In this document: piece after piece, positions 10,520 to 18,323 of the stretch | Position numbering within the stretch: the stretch's first letter is position 1 | Layout: the number at the start of each line of letters is the position of its first letter | Source of the DNA: Agreia sp. Leaf283 | GTDB taxonomy: Bacteria > Actinomycetota > Actinomycetes > Actinomycetales > Microbacteriaceae | Assembly (NCBI RefSeq): GCF_001422485.1 | Contig: NZ_LMNF01000001.1 | Span: 379,900 to 443,899, forward strand | DNA length: 64,000 nucleotides | Reading direction: 5' to 3' | The notes under the pieces: generated by a model | The model's input: the letters and a program-made list of their open reading frames with translations, nothing else | Database searches by the model: none | What the model was told of the DNA's origin: nothing | Translations under genes and position numbers: made by a program

Positions 10520-10681
10520 AAGCCAAGTCTTCCAGCGTTCAAGCTCGCTGTCTGTTTCCGGGAGGAAAACTTTGAAATCGTGCGCCGACATGGCTTGGCA
10601 GACAAATCCGTTCGGCACTTCCGACAGCGCGGCAGCAACGAGGGTCCGTCTACGAACAACTAAAGGGCTAGGTTTGTCAAC

Positions 10682-11410
10682 GTGAGCATGCCATCGGGGA
10701 GGGTTGGGCTGGCGTCGAGGCGCTGGGGAGTTCCTGAGTCACTCATTGGTATTACTATCTCGTTCGTACTCATGTGGCTCTTGGTCGAGTGGCTAACATC
10801 CGGCGGATATTATGACGGCCGCTTAGCACTCATACTCAGCTACGCCGTCGTCTGGGTTCCTTTACTCGGTGCGTGCACGTTCGCGTGTTTCGTGTCAGGA
10901 ACGCGCTCCCTGAGCAAGGATCTCGGGTTGAAGTTCACGTACCTCGACAGTCTTTTCGGCTTAAGCATCGGACTTCTCGCCAGAGCGGCGGCAAGCATCA
11001 CAGAGATTGCGTTCTACGGCCAAATGAATGGGTTGGGTGTCACGTTCGGCGAGGTCGTCTACGACGGTTGGTGGATTTTCGGGGTCATCGTCGCACCGAT
11101 CATCGTCGCGCCATTCGTCGAGGAGATCTTCTTCAGAGGACTGGTCCTGCGCACCGCGCTACGTATTTCTTGCCGGATGACAAAGAGAACCTCCGTCATC
11201 ATCTCCGTCGTTGTGAGCGCGTCTCTTTTCGCCGCATTGCATCTCGCCGAGGTCACGAACGTCACCAGCGCACTGGTGGTAGGTATATCCACCTTGGTTT
11301 TCGGGCTGGCATCAGGCGTGTTGGCTGCGCTCACCGGACGCATCGGCGGCTCGATCGTCGCGCACTCCACGTACAACGGGAGCTTAATCCTCGCGGCTCT
11401 CCTCGCGTAA
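10682..11410 (+). CDS. CPBP family intramembrane metalloprotease
   Basis: 242 aa with about seven to eight membrane helices. The family motifs are present: EEIFFRGLVLRTAL (paired Glu and Arg), a membrane histidine in FAALHLAEVTN, and SIVAHSTYNG near the C terminus. CPBP (Abi/CAAX-like) proteases act inside the membrane; bacterial members process peptides or contribute to bacteriocin self-immunity, but the substrate here is unknown. The start is the GTG at 10682 or the ATG at 10688. No bacteriocin-like gene is visible beside it. Confidence 0.85.
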   Translation: MSMPSGRVGLASRRWGVPESLIGITISFVLMWLLVEWLTSGGYYDGRLALILSYAVVWVPLLGACTFACFVSGTRSLSKDLGLKFTYLDSLFGLSIGLLARAAASITEIAFYGQMNGLGVTFGEVVYDGWWIFGVIVAPIIVAPFVEEIFFRGLVLRTALRISCRMTKRTSVIISVVVSASLFAALHLAEVTNVTSALVVGISTLVFGLASGVLAALTGRIGGSIVAHSTYNGSLILAALLA

Positions 11411-11418
11411 GGGCCGTT

Positions 11419-11634
11419 CTACAGCAGAGAAAGCTGCTTCGTTGTCCGACGCCACTTTATCTCCGCAGAGGTGAAGCCTCTTAACTTCAATTCTTTGGCA
11501 ACACTCTCGGTCAGAACCTTCCGTATCGGGCTCGGCACCCAACCTTCGTCCACCCTGTAGACACGAATAACTTTCGGTCGCGCTCCCTTGCCACGGAAGC
11601 GATGCAGAACCTGGCTAGGTATCGAATCCGTCAT
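11419..11634 (-). CDS. Small conserved protein, paralog of the 15019-15324 protein
   Basis: About 71 aa with no named domain. It shares a framework with the protein at 15019-15324: IPxxVLxxF, then ARPKV(I/V)RxYxVxxGW, then TSAEIKWR/TSAELKWR and QLSLL/QVSLL. Conservation at the protein level argues that both are real genes. The ATG at 11634 was chosen because the similarity begins there; the frame is open to a TTG at 11685. The ribosome binding site is weak. The basic, strand-rich composition looks like a small cytoplasmic protein of unknown function. Confidence 0.6.
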   Translation of the reverse strand: MTDSIPSQVLHRFRGKGARPKVIRVYRVDEGWVPSPIRKVLTESVAKELKLRGFTSAEIKWRRTTKQLSLL

Positions 11635-11722
11635 GACTTCAGTCAATCTGGAAACGGTTTCATGCTCATGAATCTCGCGTGACAATTGCGTGTCAGAGTG
11701 GCCGCGGCGCCCTCTCGGATGT

Positions 11723-12499
11723 TCAGCCGGTCACATTTGTCGAGGGGACGTCCACAAGGCCGGAGAGCTGAGACACGGCGGACTGAACCATCGCAGACAC
11801 GCCCGAAGCATTCGGCTGAACTCCGTCGTCTGAATACCCGATCGCCCACGTTCCATCGACGACACTCACCGCCGTAGTCACGTCAACAACCGCGACACCT
11901 TGTTGTGCAGCCGCCGTCTTGATGAGGCCGTTGACTGAAAGATTGGCCGCAGGATACGAGTTGGACGGCGGAAGCAGTGCGGCTACGGGCCGGCCACCAC
12001 GATCTCGAACAATTTGCCACAGCCCCTGCAATGTAGTCATGATCTGTTCGCTCGATGCGCCCTCGCGAATGTCTTGAGCGCCAGCCTGAATGACCACGAG
12101 TTGGCCGGGGCTGATATCCGACGCAGCGAACTGCTCTGTGAGACTCTCAATATTCGCATTCTGCTCACCAATCAGCGGTCCTGCGGTCACTCCAGGCAGA
12201 GCTCCTGCGCCGACGGAGCCAACCCACCAGGCCGAATAGTCTGCGCCAACAAGGCCAACAGAGGAGTTTCCGCTTTCGGCCGTCGCGGTGGGCGTCACCG
12301 ACGGAACGACGACCTCAGACGGATAAGAATTCGGAGCGGGGGAAGAGGCCGGGCGCTCACCCAGATGGACGCCGCTCAGCGCCAGGTAGGCGAGCCCAAG
12401 AGACGCCACGGCAACCATTGCGAAAGCAATATAAAGAGGAATTTCGCTCGATGTGCGACGTAATCGACCCGCGCGGACCTTGCTCGACCGTTTGCTCAC
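11723..12499 (-). CDS. Membrane-anchored SGNH/GDSL-like protein lacking catalytic residues
   Basis: 258 aa from a GTG at 12499 with GGGGGAGAG seven bases upstream; longer upstream frames look non-coding. One N-terminal membrane helix (about 20-40) and a Pro/Ser/Thr linker precede an SGNH-type domain. It aligns with the protein at 59570-60370 (IQAGAQDIREG against VQAGTNDLRAG; ALLPPS against VLVPPS; SDDGVQPNASG against SDDGTHANLAG). In this copy the block-I Ser is not apparent, the block-III Asn is Gln (AQD) and the block-V His is Gln. It may be a pseudoenzyme that binds rather than cleaves acetylated glycan. Confidence 0.75.
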   Translation of the reverse strand: MSKRSSKVRAGRLRRTSSEIPLYIAFAMVAVASLGLAYLALSGVHLGERPASSPAPNSYPSEVVVPSVTPTATAESGNSSVGLVGADYSAWWVGSVGAGALPGVTAGPLIGEQNANIESLTEQFAASDISPGQLVVIQAGAQDIREGASSEQIMTTLQGLWQIVRDRGGRPVAALLPPSNSYPAANLSVNGLIKTAAAQQGVAVVDVTTAVSVVDGTWAIGYSDDGVQPNASGVSAMVQSAVSQLSGLVDVPSTNVTG

Positions 12500-12554
12500 C
12501 AGACTCTCCCCCTCGTCTCGCTCAACCCTAGCTGCGCACCTTGGGGCAACCTGA

Positions 12555-12776
12555 CTAGGCAGGCTCCGATACCGACGCTTCCATCGCCTCGAGCGCATCC
12601 TCCGCCGAGTCAAATGGTCCGGACCAAGCGTGCCGCGTGTGCTGGGTCGCCAGCTTGGTGTGCCATCCGTCTTTCATGCGATAAACGGTGGCGAGCCGAT
12701 TCGGCTCGTCATCATCACGGGCCTCGAGGATGAACGCGAGCCCGTCATTCTGAACGTCGAGAACAATCTTCTTCAT
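12555..12776 (-). CDS. Small conserved protein, paralog of the 46147-46350 protein
   Basis: 73 aa from the ATG at 12776, which has a clear GGGGGAAG ribosome binding site six bases upstream. The second half, RLATVYRMKDGWHTKL followed by HTR and WSGPFDSAEDALEAM, matches the 46147-46350 protein closely (RLATVYRMSDGWHAKL, HTR, WSGPYGSPEEAL). No known domain is recognised. The compact pattern of short strands with Trp and Gly suggests a small folded cytoplasmic protein. It lies upstream of the SGNH-like gene on the same strand. Confidence 0.7.
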   Translation of the reverse strand: MKKIVLDVQNDGLAFILEARDDDEPNRLATVYRMKDGWHTKLATQHTRHAWSGPFDSAEDALEAMEASVSEPA

Positions 12777-12831
12777 GTGAACTTCCCCCAAAGTCGTAAT
12801 CACACCCTAGACGGCCGACGTTACATCCTCG

Positions 12832-13278
12832 TTACGCCCTGTAGCGAGATCCGTCGGAATCCAGGTCCGCGTCGATGTGCGAGCTCTGCTCCGGGCAGCG
12901 TGCGGTGGGGAACGTCCGCATGGACCTGCCGGCAAGTGCACTCCGGCTGTCGTCGTCCGTGCCCTCGATGCCGTAGGCGGGGAGGGCAAGATCGATGAAC
13001 TCATTCATGTCGGTGGTCGGCCTGAAGGCGAGCACGTCGCAGGCGGCCTACCCATTCTTTTCGACGAGCGATGCGACGACCTGGTCCTGAGAACTTTGGC
13101 TTTCGGCTGCGAGGCAGCCGTGGGAGGTGGGGTGACCGACGGCACCAGCAACCTTCCGGAGGGAACGGGTACAGGAAATGATGTCAGCACTGGCTGGCTG
13201 GCAAGACAACCTGACGCTGCCAGGGATTCGGCGAGGTTAAGGGCAAACGTCGCGAGGCCCCAACTTCAATGTGCGCAC
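12832..13278 (-). pseudogene. Broken lipoprotein gene (two frameshifts and one stop)
   Basis: A GTG at 13278 follows a GGGAGG box but soon runs out of frame. Removing one base from the four-base run at 13258-13261 restores a lipoprotein signal, LGLATFALNLAESLAASGC, with a lipobox before Cys, then a Pro/Thr linker (LLVPSVTPPPTA). The frame shifts again near 13085-13120, continues as ESQSSQDQVVASLVEKNG, meets TAG at 13048-13050, and runs on as DVLAFRPTTDMNEFIDLALP to a TAA at 12832. Protein-like sequence in successive frames is best explained by a decayed gene; sequencing error is an alternative. The ancestral function is unknown. Confidence 0.5.
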
Positions 13279-13397
13279 GGGTGATCCTCCCAAGATTGGA
13301 TTGAGAGATGAGTCGAAAGTCTGGCCAGTCTCGCGCCCTATTTGCGATAGGCATCCGATGTCCGAAGGACCGGCGAAGCCTGAACATTGCTGAGGCG

Positions 13398-13568
13398 TCA
13401 GACGCGCCCGATTCTCAGGAATTGGTAGAGCAGCTGCAGGCTCGCATCGTCAATCATGCGCCTATTCAAGTAGGTGAGGACCCGACGGAGAACGTCAGCG
13501 AACTGCTCGTGGTATGCCTTCTGTCGATGGACGACCCGCTCAGGTTGAGGTCTATCTAACAAACTCAT
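13398..13568 (-). CDS. Possible 56-aa hypothetical protein or gene remnant
   Basis: A short frame from the ATG at 13568 encodes a helical, charged peptide (QKAYHEQFADVLRRVLTYLN, then MIDDASLQLLYQFLRIGRV). The composition looks protein-like, but no Shine-Dalgarno sequence is visible and the frame stays open upstream of the ATG. It may therefore be the tail of a degraded gene. Nothing else is recognisable in 13279-13697. Confidence 0.25.
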   Translation of the reverse strand: MSLLDRPQPERVVHRQKAYHEQFADVLRRVLTYLNRRMIDDASLQLLYQFLRIGRV

Positions 13569-13697
13569 TGACCGCGAACGCGGGCGGTCGAACCAGGGCG
13601 GTGCCGCTAGGGCCGCGCAAATTTCTCGGAGCTCAACGCAGCATCATGATGCGAGCGGTGGAGGCGACGACGGGTCGATTTCACGCGCGTTGCGCGC

Positions 13698-14807
13698 CTA
13701 GCGTTTCTGCCTCTCGACTTTCATCGCCTGACGCGGACCGGAGCCGACCAAGCCCCGAAGTTTCTTCTCCACAGGACGCTCGAAGAACGTATAGAGCAAG
13801 CCTGCCAGAGCAAGTGAGGCAGCTATCGCCACGATCGCGCCGATCAACCTAGCCCCAAGGTCCTCTCCTGGCAGAAGATGCACTATCAGCTTTATAACAA
13901 GCTCGTGGATCAAATAGAGGGCAAAAGACCACTCTCCGAGCTTCACAAAAGGTTTGGACGCGAGCCAAGTCCGTTTGCCGGCGACGTCGGTGGACGCTGC
14001 GCCGATAACAATCGCAACGACCCCGGGAAGAATGATGAGGTCACCAATTGCGAAGGGCATGTCGAGCACCCGAGGGAAGACGAGCAGTGCCACAGCGTAA
14101 TCAATAATCAGGCAGACAACGGCAATAGCTGCACCCACCGGGAAACCAAATTGTGGTCGCCAGCCACGCGCGAAAGCACATCCGGCAATAACACCAAGAA
14201 GGAACTCGCCAAAGCGATATGCGGGATTGACGTAGAGCAGGGCACCCCACGTTTGCTCGGGCAATATCGCGATGACAGCAACCGCTACGGCGACCATCAG
14301 CACGATGAGAATGGCCGAGAGCCGCGCCAAAGTCGACAACGACTGACGCAGAATCAGCGGAACGACGAGCGGAAACAGCAGGTAGAAGAAAGCCTCATCG
14401 GACAAGGACCAAGAGACGCCGTTGTATGCGTAATGCCAGTCGCCTGGAGGTATCCACGACTGAATCATCAACAGCACCGGAGGCAGCTTGATCAGTGGAA
14501 GCGTCTGGCCCCTCGCAAGGATGAGCGCCCCTGCCAGGATCGTTGTCAGCAGGAACAGTGGGTAGATGCGGGCGAACCGCTTCCAATAGAACCGACGCTT
14601 GGCATCTCCTTGCTTGAACGACCACGTGAGCAGGAAGCCGCTGAGGACGAAGAAGAAAGTGACTCCCACATATCCCAAACCCGCAAATGGCTGGATCTCC
14701 GGCAACAAATACCTGGACAAGTGGTAACCGACGACAACGAAAGCAGCAACGAACCGCAGCCCTGTCAGAGTTTTCAAAACTGGTCGTGCGTTGTAGTTTT
14801 CCCCCAT
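13698..14807 (-). CDS. Acyltransferase 3 family membrane protein
   Basis: 369 aa from the ATG at 14807, or 394 from the GTG at 14882; neither has a strong ribosome binding site. The family N terminus LKTLTGLRFVAAFVVVGYHL is followed by GVTFFFVLSGFLLTWSF, YWKRFARIYPLFLL and WSLSDEAFFYLLFP, with about ten membrane helices. It is probably an O-acyltransferase acting on an exported polysaccharide or lipid. It stands apart from the first acyltransferase (9365) and lies between the pseudogene region and a small conserved gene. Confidence 0.88.
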   Translation of the reverse strand: MGENYNARPVLKTLTGLRFVAAFVVVGYHLSRYLLPEIQPFAGLGYVGVTFFFVLSGFLLTWSFKQGDAKRRFYWKRFARIYPLFLLTTILAGALILARGQTLPLIKLPPVLLMIQSWIPPGDWHYAYNGVSWSLSDEAFFYLLFPLVVPLILRQSLSTLARLSAILIVLMVAVAVAVIAILPEQTWGALLYVNPAYRFGEFLLGVIAGCAFARGWRPQFGFPVGAAIAVVCLIIDYAVALLVFPRVLDMPFAIGDLIILPGVVAIVIGAASTDVAGKRTWLASKPFVKLGEWSFALYLIHELVIKLIVHLLPGEDLGARLIGAIVAIAASLALAGLLYTFFERPVEKKLRGLVGSGPRQAMKVERQKR

Positions 14808-15018
14808 GGAGCGGATCGTATCTGATTCATGTTTCGACGAGGGACGGGTGATGAAGTCGCGCTCGAACGATATGGCAACCACCGTCGTCGATCAAGACAT
14901 CCTACGGATGAGGCTCTGGGACAGGCCGCCACGCGCATGCGATTACCCGGCAGCACGCACTAAGGCAGACGAATTCGAATGTGAACCTCATAGCGGCATT
15001 TGAATACGGCACGCTCAT

Positions 15019-15324
15019 TCAGCGCTGCGGAGGTAGCGCACGTGATTCAGCGCGAGGAACACGAGGGGCGATTGACTTCTTCGGACGCAAGTCGAGAAGA
15101 GAGACCTGGTGCCTCTTTGATCGCCATTTCAACTCCGCCGACGTCTTACCACCTTCTATAAGCTCGTCCACCGTTCGCCATGTGATCACGGGCGAACGGG
15201 ACTCGGCGAGCCATCCGATATTTACGTCATAGGTGCGCACGACTTTAGGCCGAGCCTTTTCATCCTTGAATATCTGCAGGACTTTGAACGGAATGTCGTT
15301 CTCTGCGTTGTCTTCTGTTGCCAC
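15019..15324 (-). CDS. Small conserved protein, paralog of the 11419-11634 protein
   Basis: 101 aa from the GTG at 15324, with GGGGGA seven bases upstream. Residues about 10-75 align with the 71-aa protein at 11419-11634 (IPFKVLQIF, KARPKVVRTYDVNIGW, TSAELKWR, QVSLL). An extra basic tail of about 25 residues follows. No known domain was recognised. The pair flanks the SGNH/acyltransferase block on the same strand. Confidence 0.65.
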   Translation of the reverse strand: MATEDNAENDIPFKVLQIFKDEKARPKVVRTYDVNIGWLAESRSPVITWRTVDELIEGGKTSAELKWRSKRHQVSLLDLRPKKSIAPRVPRAESRALPPQR

Positions 15325-15840
15325 GATGTGATCCCCCGATCGTGGACCAGCTTCGTGCCTCTGACACCCGTGAGACGCCGGCGACGCCTGATGCTGTCAG
15401 ACGACGCTGCCCCCACCACTGAGGGTAGCCCGATCGAAGGTGACGCGTCGGGAAAATCTGGGCCCCATTTTTGGTGGCACTGGGTGAGGAGGCGGGACGG
15501 GGATCTCGATACGGCCGCAGGCGGCCTACTCGATCGACGCACGGCCGTGGACGGCCTACTCGATCGACGCGGCGCCGTGGACGGCCTACTCGATAACCGC
15601 TAGAGACATGTGAAGGCCCCCGCGCCTGGCATGGGCCAAACTCAGGAGCCTTCGGGTGTTCGCCCCCAGTGTCGGCGGAAGACGAACCGTCGCAGCGGTC
15701 TTGGGAACCGAGACGACACCACCATCATTCACAGATCGCCTGACGAACCGCGCGGGCTGGACTCATAGACGTCGCGGTGTTACCTTCTGCGCCGACGAGA
15801 AGCGCGGATCCGCCGGGGCGACCCTTCTATGCGGAGTACG
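15325..15840. other. Intergenic region between small protein and TIR-like gene
   Basis: About 516 bases without a convincing gene on either strand. It contains the triple 30-bp repeat at 15511-15600. It also marks the change from the lower-GC block (left) to the high-GC block (right). Confidence 0.6.
15511..15600. repeat. 30-bp tandem repeat, three units
   Basis: Three consecutive 30-base units run 15511-15540, 15541-15570 and 15571-15600, each built on ACGGCCG-(T/C)-GG-CGGCCTACTCGAT. The sequence just before (GATCTCGAT) and the CTACTCGAT core resemble the intergenic palindromes scattered through Microbacteriaceae genomes. The repeat is non-coding as far as can be seen. Confidence 0.85.
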
Positions 15841-16386
15841 TCAGCTCGCTTCGTGGCGCTCGCTGCCCGCCTCACGCCCGTGACGACGCACGCGCGACTC
15901 TCGACGCAATCGGTTCTCCCGTATAGCGCCCTCCACCCACTCGGGGAGGCCGTAGCGGATATGGGCGCGCGCGAAAGACGACGTCGTGAACGGGGGTTCG
16001 TAGATCTCGAGAGCCGAGAGGGTCCTCGCCGACATGCCTGCGTTCGCGAACGGGTTCGGCCCCGCGACGCCCTGGTTGCCGTCGTCGTCGGTCAGCTTGT
16101 CGATGGCCACACCGATCATCGGCAGCTCCAGCTCGCGAGCCCTGCCAATGGCGTACTTCGCCCAGCGCTGATTGGCCGTGTGCTGACCGATCAGCACGAC
16201 GAGGCACGACGTGGCGGCGAGCTGGGCATCGATCCAGAAGCGGATCTCGTCGTCGGACTGGTCGATCATGTTTGCGTAGTCGGCGATCGGGGGCTCCGCG
16301 GTCACCTTCACATCGTCCGTGGCGGTCAGCTTGCGCGCACGGGACAGGTCACCGTCGGTGTCGAACATGAAAAAAAACTTCAGCAT
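15841..16386 (-). CDS. TIR-like (DUF1863/MTH538, ThsB-like) protein A
   Basis: 181 aa from the ATG at 16386, with GAAGGAG nine bases upstream. FFMFDTDGD opens the fold, then IRFWIDAQL (48-56), CLVVLIGQHTA (61-71), WAKYAIGRA (75-83), PMIGVAIDKL and GPNPFA (109-114). This order matches the DUF1863 TIR-like family that includes the Thoeris sensor ThsB, which makes a nucleotide signal from NAD. Where ThsB-like proteins usually have Glu (W-x-x-Y-E-I), this one has Ala79, so NAD-cleaving activity is doubtful. A paralog lies at 20487-21014 and no ThsA-like effector is nearby. The C terminus is basic. Confidence 0.82.
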   Translation of the reverse strand: MLKFFFMFDTDGDLSRARKLTATDDVKVTAEPPIADYANMIDQSDDEIRFWIDAQLAATSCLVVLIGQHTANQRWAKYAIGRARELELPMIGVAIDKLTDDDGNQGVAGPNPFANAGMSARTLSALEIYEPPFTTSSFARAHIRYGLPEWVEGAIRENRLRRESRVRRHGREAGSERHEAS

Positions 16387-16802
16387 ACGCGCTCCTTCTA
16401 CTCAGGGCAGCTGTTGAGGGGCTGGGCCGCAGGTTCTGGCCGCAAGGAAATCCGGTCGGGACGCGGACCCTTTGTACATTCGCAACAGTGACCACTTCGG
16501 ATGTGAATCGCTGTGGGGCTTGACTTTTCCTCATCTATTTAGATAGTCCCCAACCCGGGGCGGGACGTCGACCTGACTGCTGGGAATCGACGTTGGTACA
16601 CAATGCGCCCACATTGGGGGTAATTCCAACCCCCCGAATTGGGTTATATGAGAATTATTCATAAATGAGATAAGTTCATCTTTAATTCACTCGTGCATCT
16701 CCGGGGCGGGGAGCTCTTCCATAAAAGACGAGATATTTTCATCTTTCTGGTTCACTTTTCATCCGGATCTGCGCGACATCACGCTGAAAGGATCGCCCGC
16801 GC
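16387..16802. promoter_or_regulatory. Divergent regulatory region between TIR-like A and the second polysaccharide operon
   Basis: This 416-base region is AT-rich in its right half. It holds three copies of a C-run/G-run dyad: CCCC-AACCC-GGGG at 16548-16560, CCCACATTGGGGG at 16608-16620 and CCAACCCCCCGAATTGG at 16627-16642. It also holds an imperfect direct repeat, GAGATA-N2-TTCATCTTT-N2-4-TTCAC, at 16667-16690 and 16730-16755. TTGACT at 16520 with GATAGT at 16542 (16-base spacing) is a possible plus-strand promoter, and TTATATGAG follows the third dyad. The density of sites suggests tight control of the downstream operon. Confidence 0.6.
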
Positions 16803-18323
16803 ATGACCGAGACCACACCCCGTCTGAGTACGGCGTGGACCGCGCACCGTCTCGCTCGACCGGGTGTCAGCGTCGACCAGTCCGACGTCGCCGCTCCCAA
16901 TCTCTCGAAGTGGGCTCGCAGCTACCGCCAACGACTGCGCGTCACCGACGCCGTCGTCATTCTCTGCTCGATCGCGGTGGCGCAGGTGGTGCGCTTCGGT
17001 ATCGACGAGCGAACAGTCGCCGTCGGCGGCTACCCCGTGGACTACTCGCAGGTGTCGGCGATCGTCGCCCTGTCGTGGTTCGCGATGATCGGCATCTTCA
17101 GAACGCGCGACTCGCGCGTGGTCGGCGCCGGCGCATCCGAATACCGGCTCGTCGTCAACGCGAGCATGCTGACCTTCGGCCTTGCCGCCATCGCGTTTCT
17201 CATTCTGCAGATCAACGTCGCTCGGGGGTACTTCATCGTCGCCTTGCCGATCGGCCTGATCGGCCTGCTCTTCGGCCGCTATCTCTGGCGGCGCTGGCTG
17301 GTGCGTCAGCGTGCGCGCGGGCACTTTCTCTCGCGCGCCCTCGTCGTGGGCGACATCGCCGACGTGAGCTACGTGATCGGGCAGATCGACGGCAAGGCCG
17401 GTGCCGCGTACCGCATCGTCGGCGCGGTGGTCGACGGCAGCCACCCGAACGAGCTCGTCGCCGCGCGCCAGCACATCCCGGTCGTCACGGGTCTCGACAG
17501 CATCGCCTCGACGGCCAGCCGCCTCGGTGTCGACGCCGTGATCGTGGCGGGCCAGCCCCAGCAGGGCACCGACTTCATCCGCAGCCTCGGCTGGCAGCTC
17601 GAGGGCGCGGCCACCGAGCTCGTGCTCGCGGCGCGACTCGTCGACATCGCGGGGCCGCGCATCCATTTCCGCCCGGTCGAGGGGCTCCCCCTCATCCACG
17701 TGGAGATCCCCCAGTACGACGGCCTCAAGCACGCTCTGAAGCGCACCTTCGACGTGACCCTCTCGGGCCTCGCGCTGATCGCGCTTCTTCCCGTCTTCGC
17801 CGTGCTGGCACTGCTCGTCAAGCGTGACAGCAACGGACCCGTGATCTTCCGCCAGGAACGCGTGGGCCGGAACGGCAAGACCTTCAGCATGCGCAAGTTC
17901 AGGTCGATGGTCGTCGACGCCGAGGTTCAACTCGAGAGCCTGCGCGACCAGAACGACGGCGCCGGCGTGCTGTTCAAGATGCGCAACGACCCGCGGGTGA
18001 CCCGGGTCGGCGCCGTGCTGCGCCGCTTCTCGCTCGACGAGCTGCCCCAGCTGTGGAACGTCTTCGTCGGAGACATGAGCCTGGTGGGCCCGCGGCCTCC
18101 CCTGGTGCGCGAAGTGGCGAGCTACGAAGACCACGTTCACCGCCGTCTGTTCATCAAGCCCGGACTCACGGGCATGTGGCAGGTCAACGGACGCTCCGAC
18201 CTGAGCTGGGACGAGGGCGTTCGCCTCGATCTGTACTACGTCGAGAACTGGTCTCTCACGGGAGACCTCATCATCATGTGGCGCACTGTCAAGGTGCTCA
18301 CCAAACCAACAGGAGCATACTGA
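16803..18323 (+). CDS. Exopolysaccharide-initiating polyprenyl glycosylphosphotransferase (second copy)
   Basis: 506 aa from the ATG at 16803 (GAAAGGATCG upstream). The architecture matches the 5451-6938 protein: N-terminal membrane helices, a nucleotide-fold region with AAYRIVGAVV, and a sugar transferase domain with FRQERVGRNGKTFSMRKFRS, VGPRPPLVREV and KPGLTGMWQVNGRS. It should start the repeat unit of the second polysaccharide by transferring a sugar phosphate to undecaprenyl phosphate. It leads a three-gene plus-strand operon, overlapping the next gene at TGATG. Confidence 0.95.
   Translation: MTETTPRLSTAWTAHRLARPGVSVDQSDVAAPNLSKWARSYRQRLRVTDAVVILCSIAVAQVVRFGIDERTVAVGGYPVDYSQVSAIVALSWFAMIGIFRTRDSRVVGAGASEYRLVVNASMLTFGLAAIAFLILQINVARGYFIVALPIGLIGLLFGRYLWRRWLVRQRARGHFLSRALVVGDIADVSYVIGQIDGKAGAAYRIVGAVVDGSHPNELVAARQHIPVVTGLDSIASTASRLGVDAVIVAGQPQQGTDFIRSLGWQLEGAATELVLAARLVDIAGPRIHFRPVEGLPLIHVEIPQYDGLKHALKRTFDVTLSGLALIALLPVFAVLALLVKRDSNGPVIFRQERVGRNGKTFSMRKFRSMVVDAEVQLESLRDQNDGAGVLFKMRNDPRVTRVGAVLRRFSLDELPQLWNVFVGDMSLVGPRPPLVREVASYEDHVHRRLFIKPGLTGMWQVNGRSDLSWDEGVRLDLYYVENWSLTGDLIIMWRTVKVLTKPTGAY

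Noticed and set aside
10682-11410. CPBP protease as part of a bacteriocin immunity locus
   Set aside because: No precursor peptide, ABC exporter or modification enzyme was found beside it.
12877-13284. 135-aa plus-strand frame in the pseudogene region
   Set aside because: The minus strand reads as a lipoprotein signal and protein-like sequence in successive frames. The plus frame has no ribosome binding site or recognisable motif.
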